This document shows, piece after piece, positions 23,541 to 36,866 of a DNA stretch of 64,000 nucleotides. The notes beneath the pieces were generated by a model. The model was not told where the DNA came from. It did no database searches and was given only the letters and a program-made list of their open reading frames with translations. Both the position numbers and the translations under genes were made by a program. Numbering within the stretch: the first letter of the stretch is position 1; each line of letters starts with the position of its first letter. Origin of the DNA: Epiperipatus broadwayi (lineage: Eukaryota; Onychophora; Udeonychophora; Euonychophora; Peripatidae); NCBI GenBank assembly GCA_028023455.1, contig JAQFVV010000144.1:1304001-1368000 (forward strand), read 5' to 3'.

Positions 23541-26500
23541 CATGTTGCTTGAGATAAAGTTAGGGAGACAAGAATTGATGGTGGTTATAGTGTATTTGGA
23601 AACTGGGGATGGTCAAACTATAATGGAGTGGAACAATGGCATATATGAATACCCAGTTAAATTTCAAAAAAGAATAAGAAAATACTGGTTATAGGGGATA
23701 TGAATGGGCATATTGAAGAAATTGATGATTTAGATCACATGAGTGAATAGCTTTTGAAATTTTTTTGTCAGACAGTGAATTTGGGCATTAGAAATTTATC
23801 AAATATTTATGAGGGGCAATACATATGGTCTATAAATAATATATTTTACACAATAGATTATATATTAATAGAGAAAGGGGGAATGAATAAATCATGGAAA
23901 ATTAAAGTGTTTGATAATGAAGAGAGAGTATGTAATAGTGATCATGATTAATGTGATGAAAAATAATAAAAAGTAGAAGGGATAGTGAAAGATGTGGACT
24001 GAGAATGAATGATAAGAATAAGTTAGCAGAATGTAAAATAAAAGTAGAAAATATCATGGAAGAGTTTGTTGGGGATGAATATAAGGACTGGTGTTCTGAA
24101 GTAGAAAAAGTGACAAATAAGATTTTAGGTGAGAATATTCAGAAGAATAAAAATAATAGAAAAGAGAATTAATAAAAGTATAAAAGAGAGGGGGAAAGCA
24201 TGCAGAGCATATAAATGTGCTATTAAAAACAAAGAAAGTGAAAATGATGTTAGTATTAAATGGGAAAAGTATTTTAAAAAAAGAAGTTGGCTAAAATAGA
24301 TAATTATATAGAGAGAATGAAATTAATAATAAATTATAGAAGGATATTAATAAAAGTCAAAGAGATGGGAATAAACATTTTTGGAAATATATTAAAAAAT
24401 TGAATGTAGGGGAAAGAGAAATAATATTACTAAATGATGAGGAAAAAGAGTGTAGCTCTAGAGAAGAATTAGATATAATTTTAAATAAGTACGTAATGGA
24501 TATAGAAAAAATGTTAGATGTAAAGGACAGAGTGATGTGGAATTGTTAGTTTTATGGAAAATGAATTGAATGAGGCAGGAAAGTTGAAAAGTGGAAAGAC
24601 AAGAGGTTTAGATAGGTGGGGGGGGGGGGCAGAGATGGTGATGAATTTGGGAAATAGGGCAAAATTAAATTTAATTATGTTTTAATAAGATCGTGCAAAA
24701 GATACAATTTCCAGATAACTGGAATAATACAAGAGCAAGACTTATTTAAAGGAAAGGATAAGGACCATAGAAGGATAAACAATTATAGACTGATAATGGT
24801 ACCATTAGTGTTATATAAAGTTTTTGCTTATATGGTGGCTTGAAGGTTGTCAGAAATGGATAGAAGAAAATAATATAGTGGGAGAATGCAAGGAAGTTTT
24901 AGAATGGGTAGGCATATAGGAGATAGTTTATTTGTAGTCACACAAATTTTTTGAGTAGGAATGCAGGGAGACAGTTATATATGCTCTTTATAGATACAGA
25001 GAAGATCTATGATAGAATAAATAGAAATAGATTATGGGTAAGTTTAATAAATTTGGGAATGAATGGTACTTTAGTGGATCTTATTAAGAGATTGTATGAA
25101 AATAATTACTCTACATATCAATTAGGAAATATAGAATCAGTTAAGAGTTAAAAATGGGGTGGGACTAAGGCAAGAATGCCCTATGTCATCTATTTGGTTT
25201 TTGTTATATTTGAAAGAAATGGAGAAAGCAATAGAAAGACAGAGAAAATGGGTATAGATACCATTAATAGGTGGCAAGGGAGGGTATACATTATTAGATG
25301 TTTTATTTGCTAGTGATAATTTCTTGTGCACAAAAAGTAGTGAAGATATGGAAGTTATGCTGAAGACATGCATAGGGGGGGGGTAAAGAGATGGGGATTA
25401 AATATAGTGAAGAAAAATAAAAAATAATGATGATAAATGCTGGGGAAAGAGAAGAAAAGAATTTTTATTGGAAGATATAAAGTTAAATGTGGAGAATAGA
25501 TAAAACTATTTGGGAATCATTGAAGTAATCAGAGAAATTGCTTGGTTGAATGGGAGAAAACAATTGATAAATGAAGCAAAGAAAAGACAGGGACTGATAA
25601 AGAAAATTAACAGTGTTTTCATATAATAAATATGATGTAGTAAGGATTGTATGGAAGGGTGTGGCAGTAGCAGAGTTAACTTATAGTAATGATGCATTAT
25701 ATGTTAGTAAAGGAGTGTTGGATTACTTAGAAAAAGTACAAAGAGAAGTAGGAAGACATACATTCAATGCAAATGTGTGGATGACAGAGGAGCAATTAAA
25801 GGAGAACTGGGATGATCAAGTTTTTGTATGAGAGATGCAAAATGAAAATGTTCAGTAGATTGCAATTTATGAATAGTAAGAGAATAGCCAAATAGTATTT
25901 AATTGGTGTACTAGTAAAGGACAGACAACAAGATGGGTGAGAAAGATAATATGATATGCAAAAGATTTGGATAAAGACTTTAGGTCAGTATCTTTGTACA
26001 AAAGGTTGGATTAGGAGGATTGTTAGTGGCAAAGAATGGGATAGAATAATAGATGCATTAATAAAAAATAGGGAGTTGGAAAGACGGAGAACTAGTATAG
26101 AGAGTAAAAAAAGTTTAAATATATATATAGAAGTAAAAAAGAATATTGGGTGTGAGTTAACATATAATAATAACAAGGAAAGTAGTTTACTGTTTAAGGC
26201 ATGAACATAATCATTCGAAACAAGGGAATATATATATATAAAGGAGAAATGTGGATGATTTAGTCTGCAAATTATGTAAGCAAAATGGAAAATATTAGGT
26301 ATCTGCCAAATGAATTTAAATTCTTACAAGCAGAAAGGATGCAAATAATGAAATTATGGGAGAATAAATATAAACAAAGTGATAATACAGAAAGTGAGTT
26401 CTTGGTTTTTATGCTGGGTTTGGAAAAAGATAAGGGGGATCCAGATATAAAGATCATAGAGTGGACAAAGATGATATGGAAATGGGATCGAGTAGAATAG

Positions 26501-26647
26501 AGAAGGATATGGGAAAAACTTAAGGTGGGGAATGGAAAGGAAAGGGAAGGTGGCTAACAGGTTTCTCTGGACATAGTGATTGAGAAATTCCTAACTTTGA
26601 TAAAGAAGTTATAGTGCATCACATCATGTGATAATATAAAAAAAAAA
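23541..26647 (+). mobile_element. LINE, copy 2, 5'-truncated, with poly-A tail
   Basis: Same family as copy 1, opposite strand. It begins inside the endonuclease (LEIKLGRQELMVVIVYLETG), passes through MNGHIEEIDD, RT motif A as LFIDTEKIYDRINRN, a damaged motif B (GLRQECPMSS) and catalytic box FASDNFLC, then the C-terminal region with KELERRR-like basic stretches, a VCKLCKQNG cysteine pair and MENIRYLPNEFKFLQ. It ends ACATCATGTGATAATAT plus poly-A at about 26647. Many stops and frame changes. 5' truncation is typical of incomplete reverse transcription. Confidence 0.85.
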
Positions 26648-29600
26648 TCTTGACAGATTTTAAGGAATGAATGTTCAGTTGATATATTAAATATTTTTAT
26701 TTATTTATAGGGAATTGTCTGTTGCAATTTTTTTTAAATTGATCATTTTTAATTTTAAGCTTATAGTAAATGACTCCAGAGTAAAATAAAGAGAACTGAT
26801 CCTAAAATCACAGTTAATTTATGTTCAACTTCTGTTTAATAGTTGTAGTGTACTTATGTATCTGAAGAAATTGTTTAAAATATAATTGTATTTTTTTTAT
26901 AATGGTTATATGATAGTGTCCTAATAGATGTTAATCTTGTTGGAAAAACTTTCTTAAAGTTGTTTTTATAGTAGTATAAATTGATATTTCATTTAATGTT
27001 ATAGGGGATGTGATATGATTGAGAAATTGAAACCAAGATGACATGTGTATATTCTTTTCATGTTTTATAATATGATGTTATTATGAATTTCAGTTTTTTT
27101 TATTTACCAAAGTATCAATGAAGTTTCTCTGATTAGTTTCAACATCTGTATTAGAAACAATAAGTCATTCTATTTATTATCCTCTAGTTAGTACCATTTA
27201 TGAGAAAATGTACTAAATTAGTGTTAATAATAAGTGTGACTAGTTGCTTGTGAGGTCATATGATATTGGATTATCCTATTGTCAGATTGAGCATTTGTCA
27301 AACAACTGAGTTTATTTACTCGGCTAAGAATTGATTGTGGAATCTGTTACTCTGTCTCTGCATTAAACTGCAGTTGATAGTGAAGTCCTGCTTCTAATAC
27401 TGTTATTAATGGTCTTTACAGTGCAGCGCTTCACAATATTTTGGCAATGAGCCAATTTATTTCTTTTTACTTTTTTTAAGAAAATGCTATTGACTTTTCT
27501 CATTATTTTTACTTGTTGATAATTCAAAAATAAAAATTGTTAAATGAAAATTTTTTTACTAATTAATATCAAAATGAATATAATATAATTTATGATTTTG
27601 AAACTGGTCAATAGATTTTTTTTCAATAACTATGATTTCTTTTAAAATAAGCCAAATGCATTGAAGAATGAAGATTTTAGAACATTATGTTTAATATTAC
27701 AAAAGCTGTATAGTAAGATGTTCTATTGTATTAGATTTTTTTTTAATCTGAAGAGAATTATTATAATCAAGGATTTTTTGAATATTCTTATAAACTTTCT
27801 CATTTCTTACTCTGGGTAACTGAAAGCTGAAATATAAATTATGATTTTAGTCAAAGAGAAGCTATTTTATCATAAGTATATATTTTTTGCATATGCAGAA
27901 GATATTTATTATTGACATTTTCTTTCACCATGATTTTGCATAGTCACATTTGAGATTTTATAGAGTATGCTAAGAAGTTTATTTTTTTGCAGAGAGCTTC
28001 ATAGATTGGAAGCTTACAAAAGTAATATACAAGCTTAAAACATGTTCTATAGCTATATTAAGATATTAATATCTACTAAGCATAAAATTAAAATGCTCTG
28101 TTTGCAGTTTAAATGTGAAATTATCAGAAGTTAACAAAATGTAAATATATTTCTTGTCATTTAAAAATATACTATAGTATTTGATCTAACATTAGAATTT
28201 ATATAAATTTAATGATAAATTGGAAACAAATACTCCATTTAAAGTTGTAAAGATTCAAGAAAAATGTGTAAATAAGGTAACAGTTAAAGAGTTTTTATCC
28301 ATGTGAAAAATTTCTGATTGCAGGGTGATTATCTTTAAAAAAATGTTTAATTTCATAGATTGAAGTGTTTAAAAATCATTTGACTTTACTTGAATAATTG
28401 CTACACCATTAAAAAAAGAAACATTTTTAATCTTGAAAAATATTGATAAATTTTCATAATCTGTTAATTGGAGCTTCATTTAAAAATATATTTTTTATTT
28501 TTATAAAGAAAATGATCTTCTTTCTAAGAATGCTTCCAAATTTAAAAATAAATGAAGCTAATTGCAAAATTATATATCTATAAAGCATGACAATATTTAA
28601 CTTTTCAAATTTTTTATTTTTTTTCAGTGCATCTCCATTTTAACTCCACCATATGGCAACCATCCACCAATATAAAAAGTCAAACCACTCTGTGTCATAA
28701 TTAAATTTATTAATCATTCAAATGTCCTTTTTAAAAAAATTGAAAGCAAGAGAGAAAAATGTAAACTTTGTAGTTTTTTTATTCATAACTTGTATTTATT
28801 TATTCCATAAAATTTTAATTTTTATCTATTCAATATATATATATATCTTCAATTTTTGAAATAACTATACCATACAACATTTCTATTCGTTTATGATCCA
28901 AGTATATTATTATCACCATATAAAAGAAAGCACTACAGTTAAATGTTATTTACATTATTTTTTTGGGAATTTGACTTTTATAATGAATGAGGACTGTCTT
29001 GTACTATATCAGTATTCCCCCTCCCCTATAGAACATTAGAAAAATCACTCTTGTTTCAATTAAGAAACTTTTATTAAACTAATGAGTGACTTAACTGATA
29101 ACATTGACATATCATGAGTAATATCTGATGTTCTTCATGCAATGCTTAGTAATTCATCAAAATCTGTTATTAAGATAATAAGAGGAAGTAAACTGAACAA
29201 GATACTACAAATAATAAGTAATGTGCTTTTACCTTTTGCTATTTATTATTATTATGGAAGAATAACCAAATTTCTCTGTTGATGTTTGTGTAAATCATAT
29301 TTTTGTGACATATAGAAAAGTATAATAATTATTTGAACTTGATCCGTTTATTCATTGCTGTATTTAGTAGAATTATAAAGTTGGTAAGAAAATTCATCAT
29401 ATCAAAACAGAAAACAATAATGAATATGAAATATAGATAAAATCTTTGCCTTCTTATAAATTATTTGCATCTTTCTCTTGTAACTAATATCTTATCTCTT
29501 TGAAAGAGAACATTTATGATTAACTTTACTTTGATTTACAGATCTGCAATTTTTTTCTCAAATTTTAACCTTTTCAATTGAAGAAGAAATCAAGCAAAAA

Positions 29601-29773
29601 ATGTTATTCAAATAGTCAAAGTTTTTGTGCTTCTAATTGTTTTTGTAGTTAATTTTTATAGTGAAGAAAGCATTGATTCTAAGATAAATATATATTGCAA
29701 AATCTTTATTCTACTTGCAGTATACTGGTGAAGTCACAGAAAATGCCAAAAATGTCAAGATAGTTATATTAAT
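26648..29773. other. A+T-rich intronic DNA, nothing seen
   Basis: More than 3 kb of A+T-rich sequence with no supported gene, RNA or clear repeat. Open frames are all short. Confidence 0.5.
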
Positions 29774-30358
29774 TTAATAATAATGTGAAAGGCTGAAATC
29801 TTTGACAGATGCACCTTAAAATTACTTAAATGACAGCCAATCAAATAGTAATAATGACTGCACAAGGAACTCTCAATTCAAACACAAGTCAGAGATTTTC
29901 CGAGAAAAAGATGGAACCCACCTTCTCCTCTACTTAAATTTATATATAAATAAGGCAGTCTCAAGCATTTTGAAGTAAGAGCCTGATGCTTCATCTGTTT
30001 GCATTTAATAAATTAATATATTTACATTTGTTATGATCATTTCATTAGATTCGAAAATTACCGCGTAGTAAAACTAAAGATTTCATTCGCGTTGTTTATT
30101 TGTTTATAATATTTAGTGAATTAAATGTGAAGGTGTTTAAAGCTTCACGCTCTTAGTTCAAAATGCTTGAATCTGGCTTATTTATATATAAATTTAAGTA
30201 GAGAATAAGGTGGATTCCATCTTTTTCTCATAAAATCTCTGACTTGTGTTTGAATTGAGAGTTCCTTGTGCAGTCATTATTACTATCTGATTGGCTGTCA
30301 TTTAAGCATTTTTAAGGCACATCTGTCAAAGGTTTCAGCCTTTCACATTATTATTATT
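29774..30358. mobile_element. 585-bp foldback element
   Basis: Arms 29774-29991 and 30141-30358 (about 218 bp each) are inverted copies with few mismatches, for example GACAGCCAATCA / TGATTGGCTGTCA and GGAACTCTCAATTCAAACAC. The 149-bp centre contains CCGCGTAGTAAA. A direct repeat TTCATCTG(T/C)TTGCA(T/C)TTAATAA lies at about 29989 (just inside the left arm) and 30358 (just outside the right arm). No protein is encoded. Confidence 0.9.
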
Positions 30359-30802
30359 TCATCTGCTTGCACTTAATAAATTAATATATTTAATGTATTT
30401 ATATTAATTTAATATAGTGGCCTTCTTGCAAATCAAAATTGTTTTTAGAAATGAACCTTGCAAAATTAATTAGCTATAAAGCCAAGATATGTTTCATACA
30501 TTCTGCACTGAGATCAAAAATTGTGATATGATAATCACTTCTGTTTTCTGTTGTAATTGTAGTTTCTGTTTTATGCATAAAAATGTGACTTAGCTCGTTT
30601 TCTCCATAAATAAGAATTTGTGTGTGTGCATGTATATATATAATAAAATAATTAAATAATGAGTTTTTTTTTAATATATAATAGTTCAAATAAATCTTCT
30701 AGCATTATTTTTATTAAATATATACACACATAAAGTAATAATTCTTAATTATTGTTTAATATGTACATTAATATTAAAACTGATAATAAATTTTTTTAAT
30801 AG
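30359..30802. other. Intron end before exon b
   Basis: A+T-rich with a T-rich run then acceptor TTTTTTTAATAG. No gene seen. Confidence 0.5.
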
Positions 30803-30901
30803 GAAACTAATGTACTAGGATTTAAAGGTCCTCGAAAAATGACAGTTATTTTGCCTGGCACAACATTAGATCATCAAAGAGTAGATATCAGACCTCGTGG
30901 G
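30803..30901 (+). CDS. TUB: Tubby-family protein, exon b
   Basis: The acceptor AATAG and donor GTAAATAT bound a 99-bp exon of 33 whole codons: [19 protein letters not shown] then [24 protein letters not shown] is one of the most conserved tubby stretches; its basic residues belong to the phosphoinositide-binding face (family knowledge). The exon joins exon a after a whole codon (phase 0) and exon c likewise. The donor G could be assigned one base either way, but only this choice keeps the frame. Confidence 0.96.
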
Positions 30902-31209
30902 GTAAATATTTTTTTTAATGCGATTATAATGCTTAAAATTGAAGAACAACACATAGATTAACCCCCCACACACACATTTATATATGTGCACATAGGAATA
31001 TTATCATTATTAGATATCACAATATTACTCCAGAATGACCTGTAATCTTTTTGGTTTTTTTTTCGACTGGTCAAATTCATATTAAGTAATGAGGTAATGA
31101 CATTTTTCCATATAATTAAGGATCATTCTCTTCTTCTTTCATCATTAGCTTTTCAAAGTATTATATATTTTTGGAATAGATTAAATCTTGTGTAACGATA
31201 TATAAATAT
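30902..31209. other. Start of the 6.8-kb intron
   Basis: Donor GTAAATAT followed by A+T-rich sequence with a CACACACA run near 30970. No gene seen. Confidence 0.5.
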
Positions 31210-33172
31210 GTCGTTACATTAATTTAAAATAAAAACTTAAAAGTTCGCAAATAAAAGAAAAAAACTAAACGCTAAAATTAAAATGTTTGTTAAACGTATA
31301 TACATTCGCACAGATGCCAAACTTTAAAAATATTTTTTTTATAAAAAAAAAACAAATAAATAAGTATTTGAACGTACTTTTTTATATAAAAAAAAAAGTA
31401 CAAGATTTAAAAATAAAAACAGGTATCAATTAATTCTTGTAATCTGTAAATGGAAATGATTGTTTATAAATTGTTTGAAAAGCAAGCTAGCCTTGGGCTC
31501 TTGTATAATTAAAATGATCTGATGAAAGATAGATAAGAAAATAAAGAGAAATTAGCTTGACCAATGGAAGCACTAAGCCTTGGCTCGGACCCTAACGAAA
31601 GTGATGGATTAGTGAAGTTTTGTTGATTGAATCCGGGTGGATAATATAAAAAGGGAAATACAGTTTTTTCTGACAGTTCCAGCATTGTGTGTTTGAGAGT
31701 TGTGGTAGGATGCACATACCACACTCTCTATTTAAAAAAGGAAAAGACTGTGATACCTTGAACCAGCTATTGCCATCTCCAGAACATTATCTTCCAATGG
31801 AGGCGTCATGGGAATTAAAAGCAGAAACCTGGACTCTTCTACCGTAAGCTATATTGACATGAACTCTAAATTTAAAAATAATTAAGAACTTTCGTTCAAG
31901 CTTATGAACTTCCATCTGACTTTTTTAAGTTTAAAATCAAATTAATAATGTTTAATTTTATATGTTTTCCGATTGATAAAAATTATTTCCATTTTTTTTT
32001 CTTATTGTATAAATTATTTATTGTTTAAATTGTAAATGATGAAATTTAGGTTGGGTATAGACGTTGCATAGATTCGTTAGCGGTTGATTATGTTGAAGTT
32101 TCCACATTTGATTAGAATATATAGGTCAACGATGTTAATGCGGGCATCTTACGATGAATGCCATGGGGCCTTGTGTATTCCCTTTTGCAATTGACGTTAT
32201 CGATGATTTTGTATTTTGATCGATTGTGTTTAATTTGGATGTTTTTGACCGTGGAATCTGTGCAGCCGATCTATACTCAACATTTTAAAAACAAATTTAT
32301 AAAAATAATCTGTGCGAACGTATTTAAATGTTAAATTTAAGTCGGGCGTGAATGGCTATATAGTTTTGTAAAGTTATATTAAGGGAGGGTAATCTTAGGT
32401 TATTCATTTCGTAGTTGAATTGGTTCAATGGATTGGATATATTTGTGTAATTGTAGATGTAGTATGAGATCCGCTACGGGCAGGATTATATACATATGCC
32501 ACACTCCTTCTGTTTGCCTATTGATGGGTTTGTAAGACAGCAAGGGACCGCAGTCCATTCCTATGGAGTTTTATGTTTATTGTTCTACTTGCCAACAGAT
32601 GTGACATTCCTGTTGGTGGAGAGACAATGTCTTCTCTAATTCTACTTACTGATCAGATGTACATTCCTGACAGTATTTGTGTTGTCGTATTTTCATGCTA
32701 CATTGAATACATAAATGTATCAGATGGATTGGCGCCGGTTTGATTGCGAAATTTGTTGCCTAAGGTTAAATCAGGGAAGAATATTTTCTTTTCAAATGCA
32801 GATCTATGTAGTCTATTCATACTCGACTCCCTAAATAAATATTAAACTCATGGTTGTAATTTACTTAAATGTAAAACTAAAGATTAATAGAAAAATCTAA
32901 AATGTTGAATTTATTCCTCAAAATTTAAATGTTATTTTATATGTGCGTAAATAAATATTTTTATGTGTTAATTTCTGGCAGTGGCTTTTATTTATTTATA
33001 TTTAAGATATAAATTAAGATGTAGATTTTTATCTCTGCGTCTCCACTGAGCTAGTGACTTGGGCTAACGATCTGAATATTTAAATAAAGTGGAATCTTAA
33101 CAGCGCGTATCTGCCTATTCTATAAATTTTTCTAGGTTTAAATGCCTAGATGGCGCCTTGTAGAGCAGATAT
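31210..33172 (-). mobile_element. 2-kb repeat, copy 1 (possible Penelope-like element)
   Basis: Read on the minus strand it matches the + strand copy at 51296-53480. Shared blocks include GGCGCCATCTAGGCATTT at the head, GTCACTAGCTCAGTGG, the block GTCGAGTATGAATAGAC, and CACGCCCGACTTAA followed by the same tail with AACAATCATTTCCATTT. Conceptual reading across the second half gives MNNLRLPSLNITLQNY and AIHARLKF, conserved between copies. This suggests old coding sequence, perhaps the GIY-YIG endonuclease end of a Penelope-like element; that assignment is weak. One block (about 32040-32330) is in a different position from copy 2. G+C is higher than in the flanks. Confidence 0.6.
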
Positions 33173-33424
33173 CATAGTTTGCGGTTAGATTCAATCTTCA
33201 CTTGGCATTTCGATCGTTATACTTGTAATAGGATCAAAATACAACAATTTCAACTTGTCCATTTGTTTTTCAAATGAGAAGATTTTGGGTCTTATCCAAT
33301 CAAGAATCCACTTGTTTATTTTTCTTTTTATCATTATTTTTGACTATGATCACTGCAGAATGAAAGTCTAAATTATAATCCAGTTTCAAGATCTTTGGGA
33401 AATTATTCATTTTTTATCATCTTT

Positions 33425-33775
33425 AGTATTTTGAATTTTTCAGTGATGTCATTGGTGCCTTTTTTTTTATATCCATGTATTTCATTTTTAATCTCTATAT
33501 TTCTCTTCTATTAATTGTCCTAGTCGCAGATCCATAAGTAAGAGCTGATAAAATATTAAAAATCTCTCTTTTCAAAAACTGCATTTTTTTTCTACCAATT
33601 TAACTTCATGATTAATTTCATTCATTATATTTCAGTTTATATTAATAATCTGATAAAGATATTTGTGATCATTAACTTCTTTTTTATTTATGTTCTTGAA
33701 ACATTTTAACATTTATCTTTAGTCCTATTTTCTTGCTTTCATCTTATAAGTCTTATATCTTTTACTAAAGTTAAT
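33425..33775 (-). pseudogene. RTE-like retroelement fragment
   Basis: The minus strand reads KEVNDHKYLYQIININ, MNEINHEVKLVEKKCSF, then KREIFNILSALTYGSATRT and INRREI with RLKMKYMD. It aligns piece by piece with the fragment at 22930-23523 (MDEINHRIKL, KRKIFNKYVLPVLTYGSES, LNRRAIQRLQ). Several frame changes. It lies next to the 2-kb repeat on the same strand. Confidence 0.65.
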
Positions 33776-35699
33776 ATGTAATATTTAGCAAATCAACTTT
33801 TTTTTAACAGTATTCAAATTTTATTAATTTTTCTGATATCTCAGTTGGTTAACAATCTTCTTCAAAGATTTAAATAAAATAATGTATATATTATGATATT
33901 TATAAAGTATTATTTTATTTTAAATTTTATATAAATTCAATTCTCTTCCATATACATATCTATATATGTAGTATATAAATATGTCAATATATATCTAATT
34001 GTATTCTATTTATTCAAAAACACATACACATTATTTAATTATTATATTTTAAACACGCATATTTAAAATGTATTATCTGGTTATAATTTAAATCTTCAAT
34101 AAATTATATTAAAAAAATATTTAATATATTCTATATATACTATATATAACCATTAGAAATCGGTCAATATTTAGACAATCCCAATATAGATAACAATCAA
34201 CAATATCAAACTGTTGTCAAGGCAACCTCCTTTTTAACAATGAAGGTGGAATCCCACCTTTATTTTATGACCCCATATATTTATATAGACACTAAAAATT
34301 GCAAATTGCCCCCAGAGATTGAAATTATTGATACATATATTATCCATATCTAAAATGTTTCTATAACCAAATATTTCTTTACAAATTTATATCATAATTT
34401 TTATTAAGTATTTAATTAATTGTTTTTAATTATATATATATGTTGTATTTTTATAAAATATGTAAATGATAATTTATTAAAAACTTGAATTTAATTATTA
34501 TTTATCATATTTTGAGCTTCAAATTTTTATGACGTTTGATATAACAGCCACAAAGAAGGCTTTAGTTAAATTATTGCTAAATTTACATTCAAATTTTAAA
34601 ATCACATTTAACATTGTGATAATGTTTAACTAGTGATTGACTTGCTGTATTTGATGGCATGGCATCTGATTTTTATGTTGTTGATGATATCGGTTATGAC
34701 AGAAAAAGTGATCAGTTGAGATTGGTTGATTTTTTCATCAAACATTGGCACTTGAAGGATCATGAAATTTTTTTGTAGATAGTGTAAGATAAAATTAATG
34801 TTAGTCATAATATTATTTCATGTAAATATATATATTTGTTAGTATGTGTGTAACATAAAAATTATAAACATTTTTAATATTGTTTATTGAAGATTTCAAT
34901 TATAATCATACACTATATTTTATATTTGTATGCTTAAAATATAATAATTAAAGATTGCTTTTTTATATATAAATACAATATAACCATTTGCATATTAAGG
35001 CTTACGATACATAAATATAATAAGACCAGATTTATAATTTAAAATGAAGTAATATTTTATAACTAACAATTATAATTTTTTGTTTAGGCATTTAAACAGA
35101 TTGTTGAACAATCAAAATGTGATATTAATTAATAAAATTTTGAACATTCGAAAAATTAAATGTAAAAGAAGTTGTTTCACTAAATAATTACTAAATCTCT
35201 GGAAGACTTACATTCACTTTTATTTACTTAGTTTTTAATCCACAAAATACTTTTTGAAAACTATTGAAAAAGTTTTAGATATGTAGAATCATCTTGTCAT
35301 ATATCTTTATCAATATTAATCTTTATAGAAGCACTGCATAATCTAATTATTGTTGTATTAGGATGTGACAGTATTCTGTATCTATATCTTAATATGAAGG
35401 TTTAATCACTATAGGAGTGGTACTCATAATCTACAATTCAAAGCATAATAGCAATTCATATTTATTAGTCTTTCTATAACTTTTCTTAGTATTTGAATGT
35501 GATATACTTTTCTAATTAAATGCTGCTTGTTAGTTGTGTTGGTTAGTAAAGATCTTCTGTAGAAGTGATAGAAAACTGATAGGTCTGTAATTTCTAATAT
35601 CTTCTTCACCTTTTTTAAATATTGCTAGTATTGAATATCTTTAGAAAAATTTAACTTTATTTAAATATTAAATACATTAAACTTTTAGTAATACTACAC
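33776..35699. other. A+T-rich intronic DNA without a supported gene
   Basis: A block at about 34190-34290 (GTTGTCAAGGCAACC ... GGTGGAATCCCACC) vaguely resembles the tandem units at 47077-47650, so an eroded copy of that family may be present. Nothing else is supported. Confidence 0.4.
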
Positions 35700-36187
35700 A
35701 GGTTAGTATATGCACAACATTTTGAGAGGTATTATTCTCCTCTCTTCTTCAAGTGTTGCTGGCCTGACCAGTGACCATACTAGCATGGGAATCAAACATG
35801 GACCCTTAGATTCTTGAATATTAAATTTTAAGGTAACACTCTAACTAACTAAGCCATCCTGCCAAAGACAACAGTCAGTAGAAATTTCATATACTTGTTT
35901 ATGAGTTTCCTCCTGATTTCTCCATTTCCTAAGAGCAAAGTTGATTAGTGGACTCCTTGAGGAAAAGTGGAGCAATCAGGAGGAATCTCATAAATAAATG
36001 AAATTTCTACTGACTATTGCCTTTTTCAGGATGGCTCAATTGGTTAGAGCATTACCTTAAAATTCAATGTTCAAGAATCTAAGGTTCAGGTTTGATTCCC
36101 TGCTAGTATTGGCATTGGTCAGGCCAGCAACACCAGAAGAAGAGGGAGAAAATAATATCTCTCAAAATGTTATGCATATATTAACCT
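35700..36187. mobile_element. Foldback made of two inverted tRNA-derived SINE copies
   Basis: Arms 35700-35931 and 35959-36187 are inverted copies around a 27-bp centre. On the + strand the right arm contains an A-box-like GGATGGCTCAATTGGTTAGA (about 36029-36048) and a B-box-like CAGGTTTGATTCCCTGC (about 36088-36104), the internal pol III promoter spacing of a tRNA. It is followed by a body GGTCAGGCCAGCAACACCAG. The left arm carries the same on the minus strand. The whole can form a hairpin over 200 bp long. Confidence 0.82.
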
Positions 36188-36204
36188 ATGTGCTATTACT
36201 AACA

Positions 36205-36303
36205 GTTGACTATATTTGGAATATTCAAATAAAGTTAAATTTTTCTAAAAACATTCAATACTTATATTAAATGGTGGAAATAGTCCAATATATAAATACA
36301 ATT
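36205..36303. mobile_element. MITE fragment related to 12487-12605
   Basis: It shares TTTGGAATATTCAAATAAAG, ACATTCAATAC and AATAGTCCAATAT with the copy at 12487-12605. The inverted left end is eroded. It directly follows the SINE foldback. Confidence 0.7.
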
Positions 36304-36866
36304 AAAATATCATCATCACAAATCTTCAGCTGGAAGAATGCATTTTCATCTCTTAGTATTTAGCATATAATCTCACAAGTGTTTGATTTTTTTAATCTGC
36401 TGCTTCTTGTAAGAAATTAATAAATAGTTCTATCATTTCCTAGTGCTTCATTTCTCATGGATTTAATTACATTCTCACTTTTTCCCTTTAAAATACTTGT
36501 CTTTTTTTGAAAAACAACTACATCTTTTTTTCTTATTGCAGAAATAATTTTACATTCTATACCAAGCAGTTGTTTCATACTTTTGAGATTTATTCTCTTT
36601 TTTTTTTTAATAATTCATAATTATATTTTCTGTCATACATCTTCAGCAAATTTTCATAGTCTTTAAAAGTCAAAGAACCTTCTAATTATCATTGGAACAA
36701 AAAAATCATTTTCAGATTTTTGATTGGTGCATTTGAAGTCACTTGTTGACTTTTCTGGTTTAATTTTTGTATTCTTTATAAGTAGCTATAATCTTTAGAA
36801 GTATTACCAAAATGACCTTTTTCTTTATTTTGCTGTAATATCTTATATAAATACAATTTACCCAAT
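36304..36866. other. A+T-rich intronic DNA, nothing seen
   Basis: No supported gene or element. Confidence 0.45.

Noticed and set aside
36020-36110. Functional tRNA gene
   Set aside because: A and B boxes are present but the stems do not pair properly and the segment is part of an inverted SINE pair.
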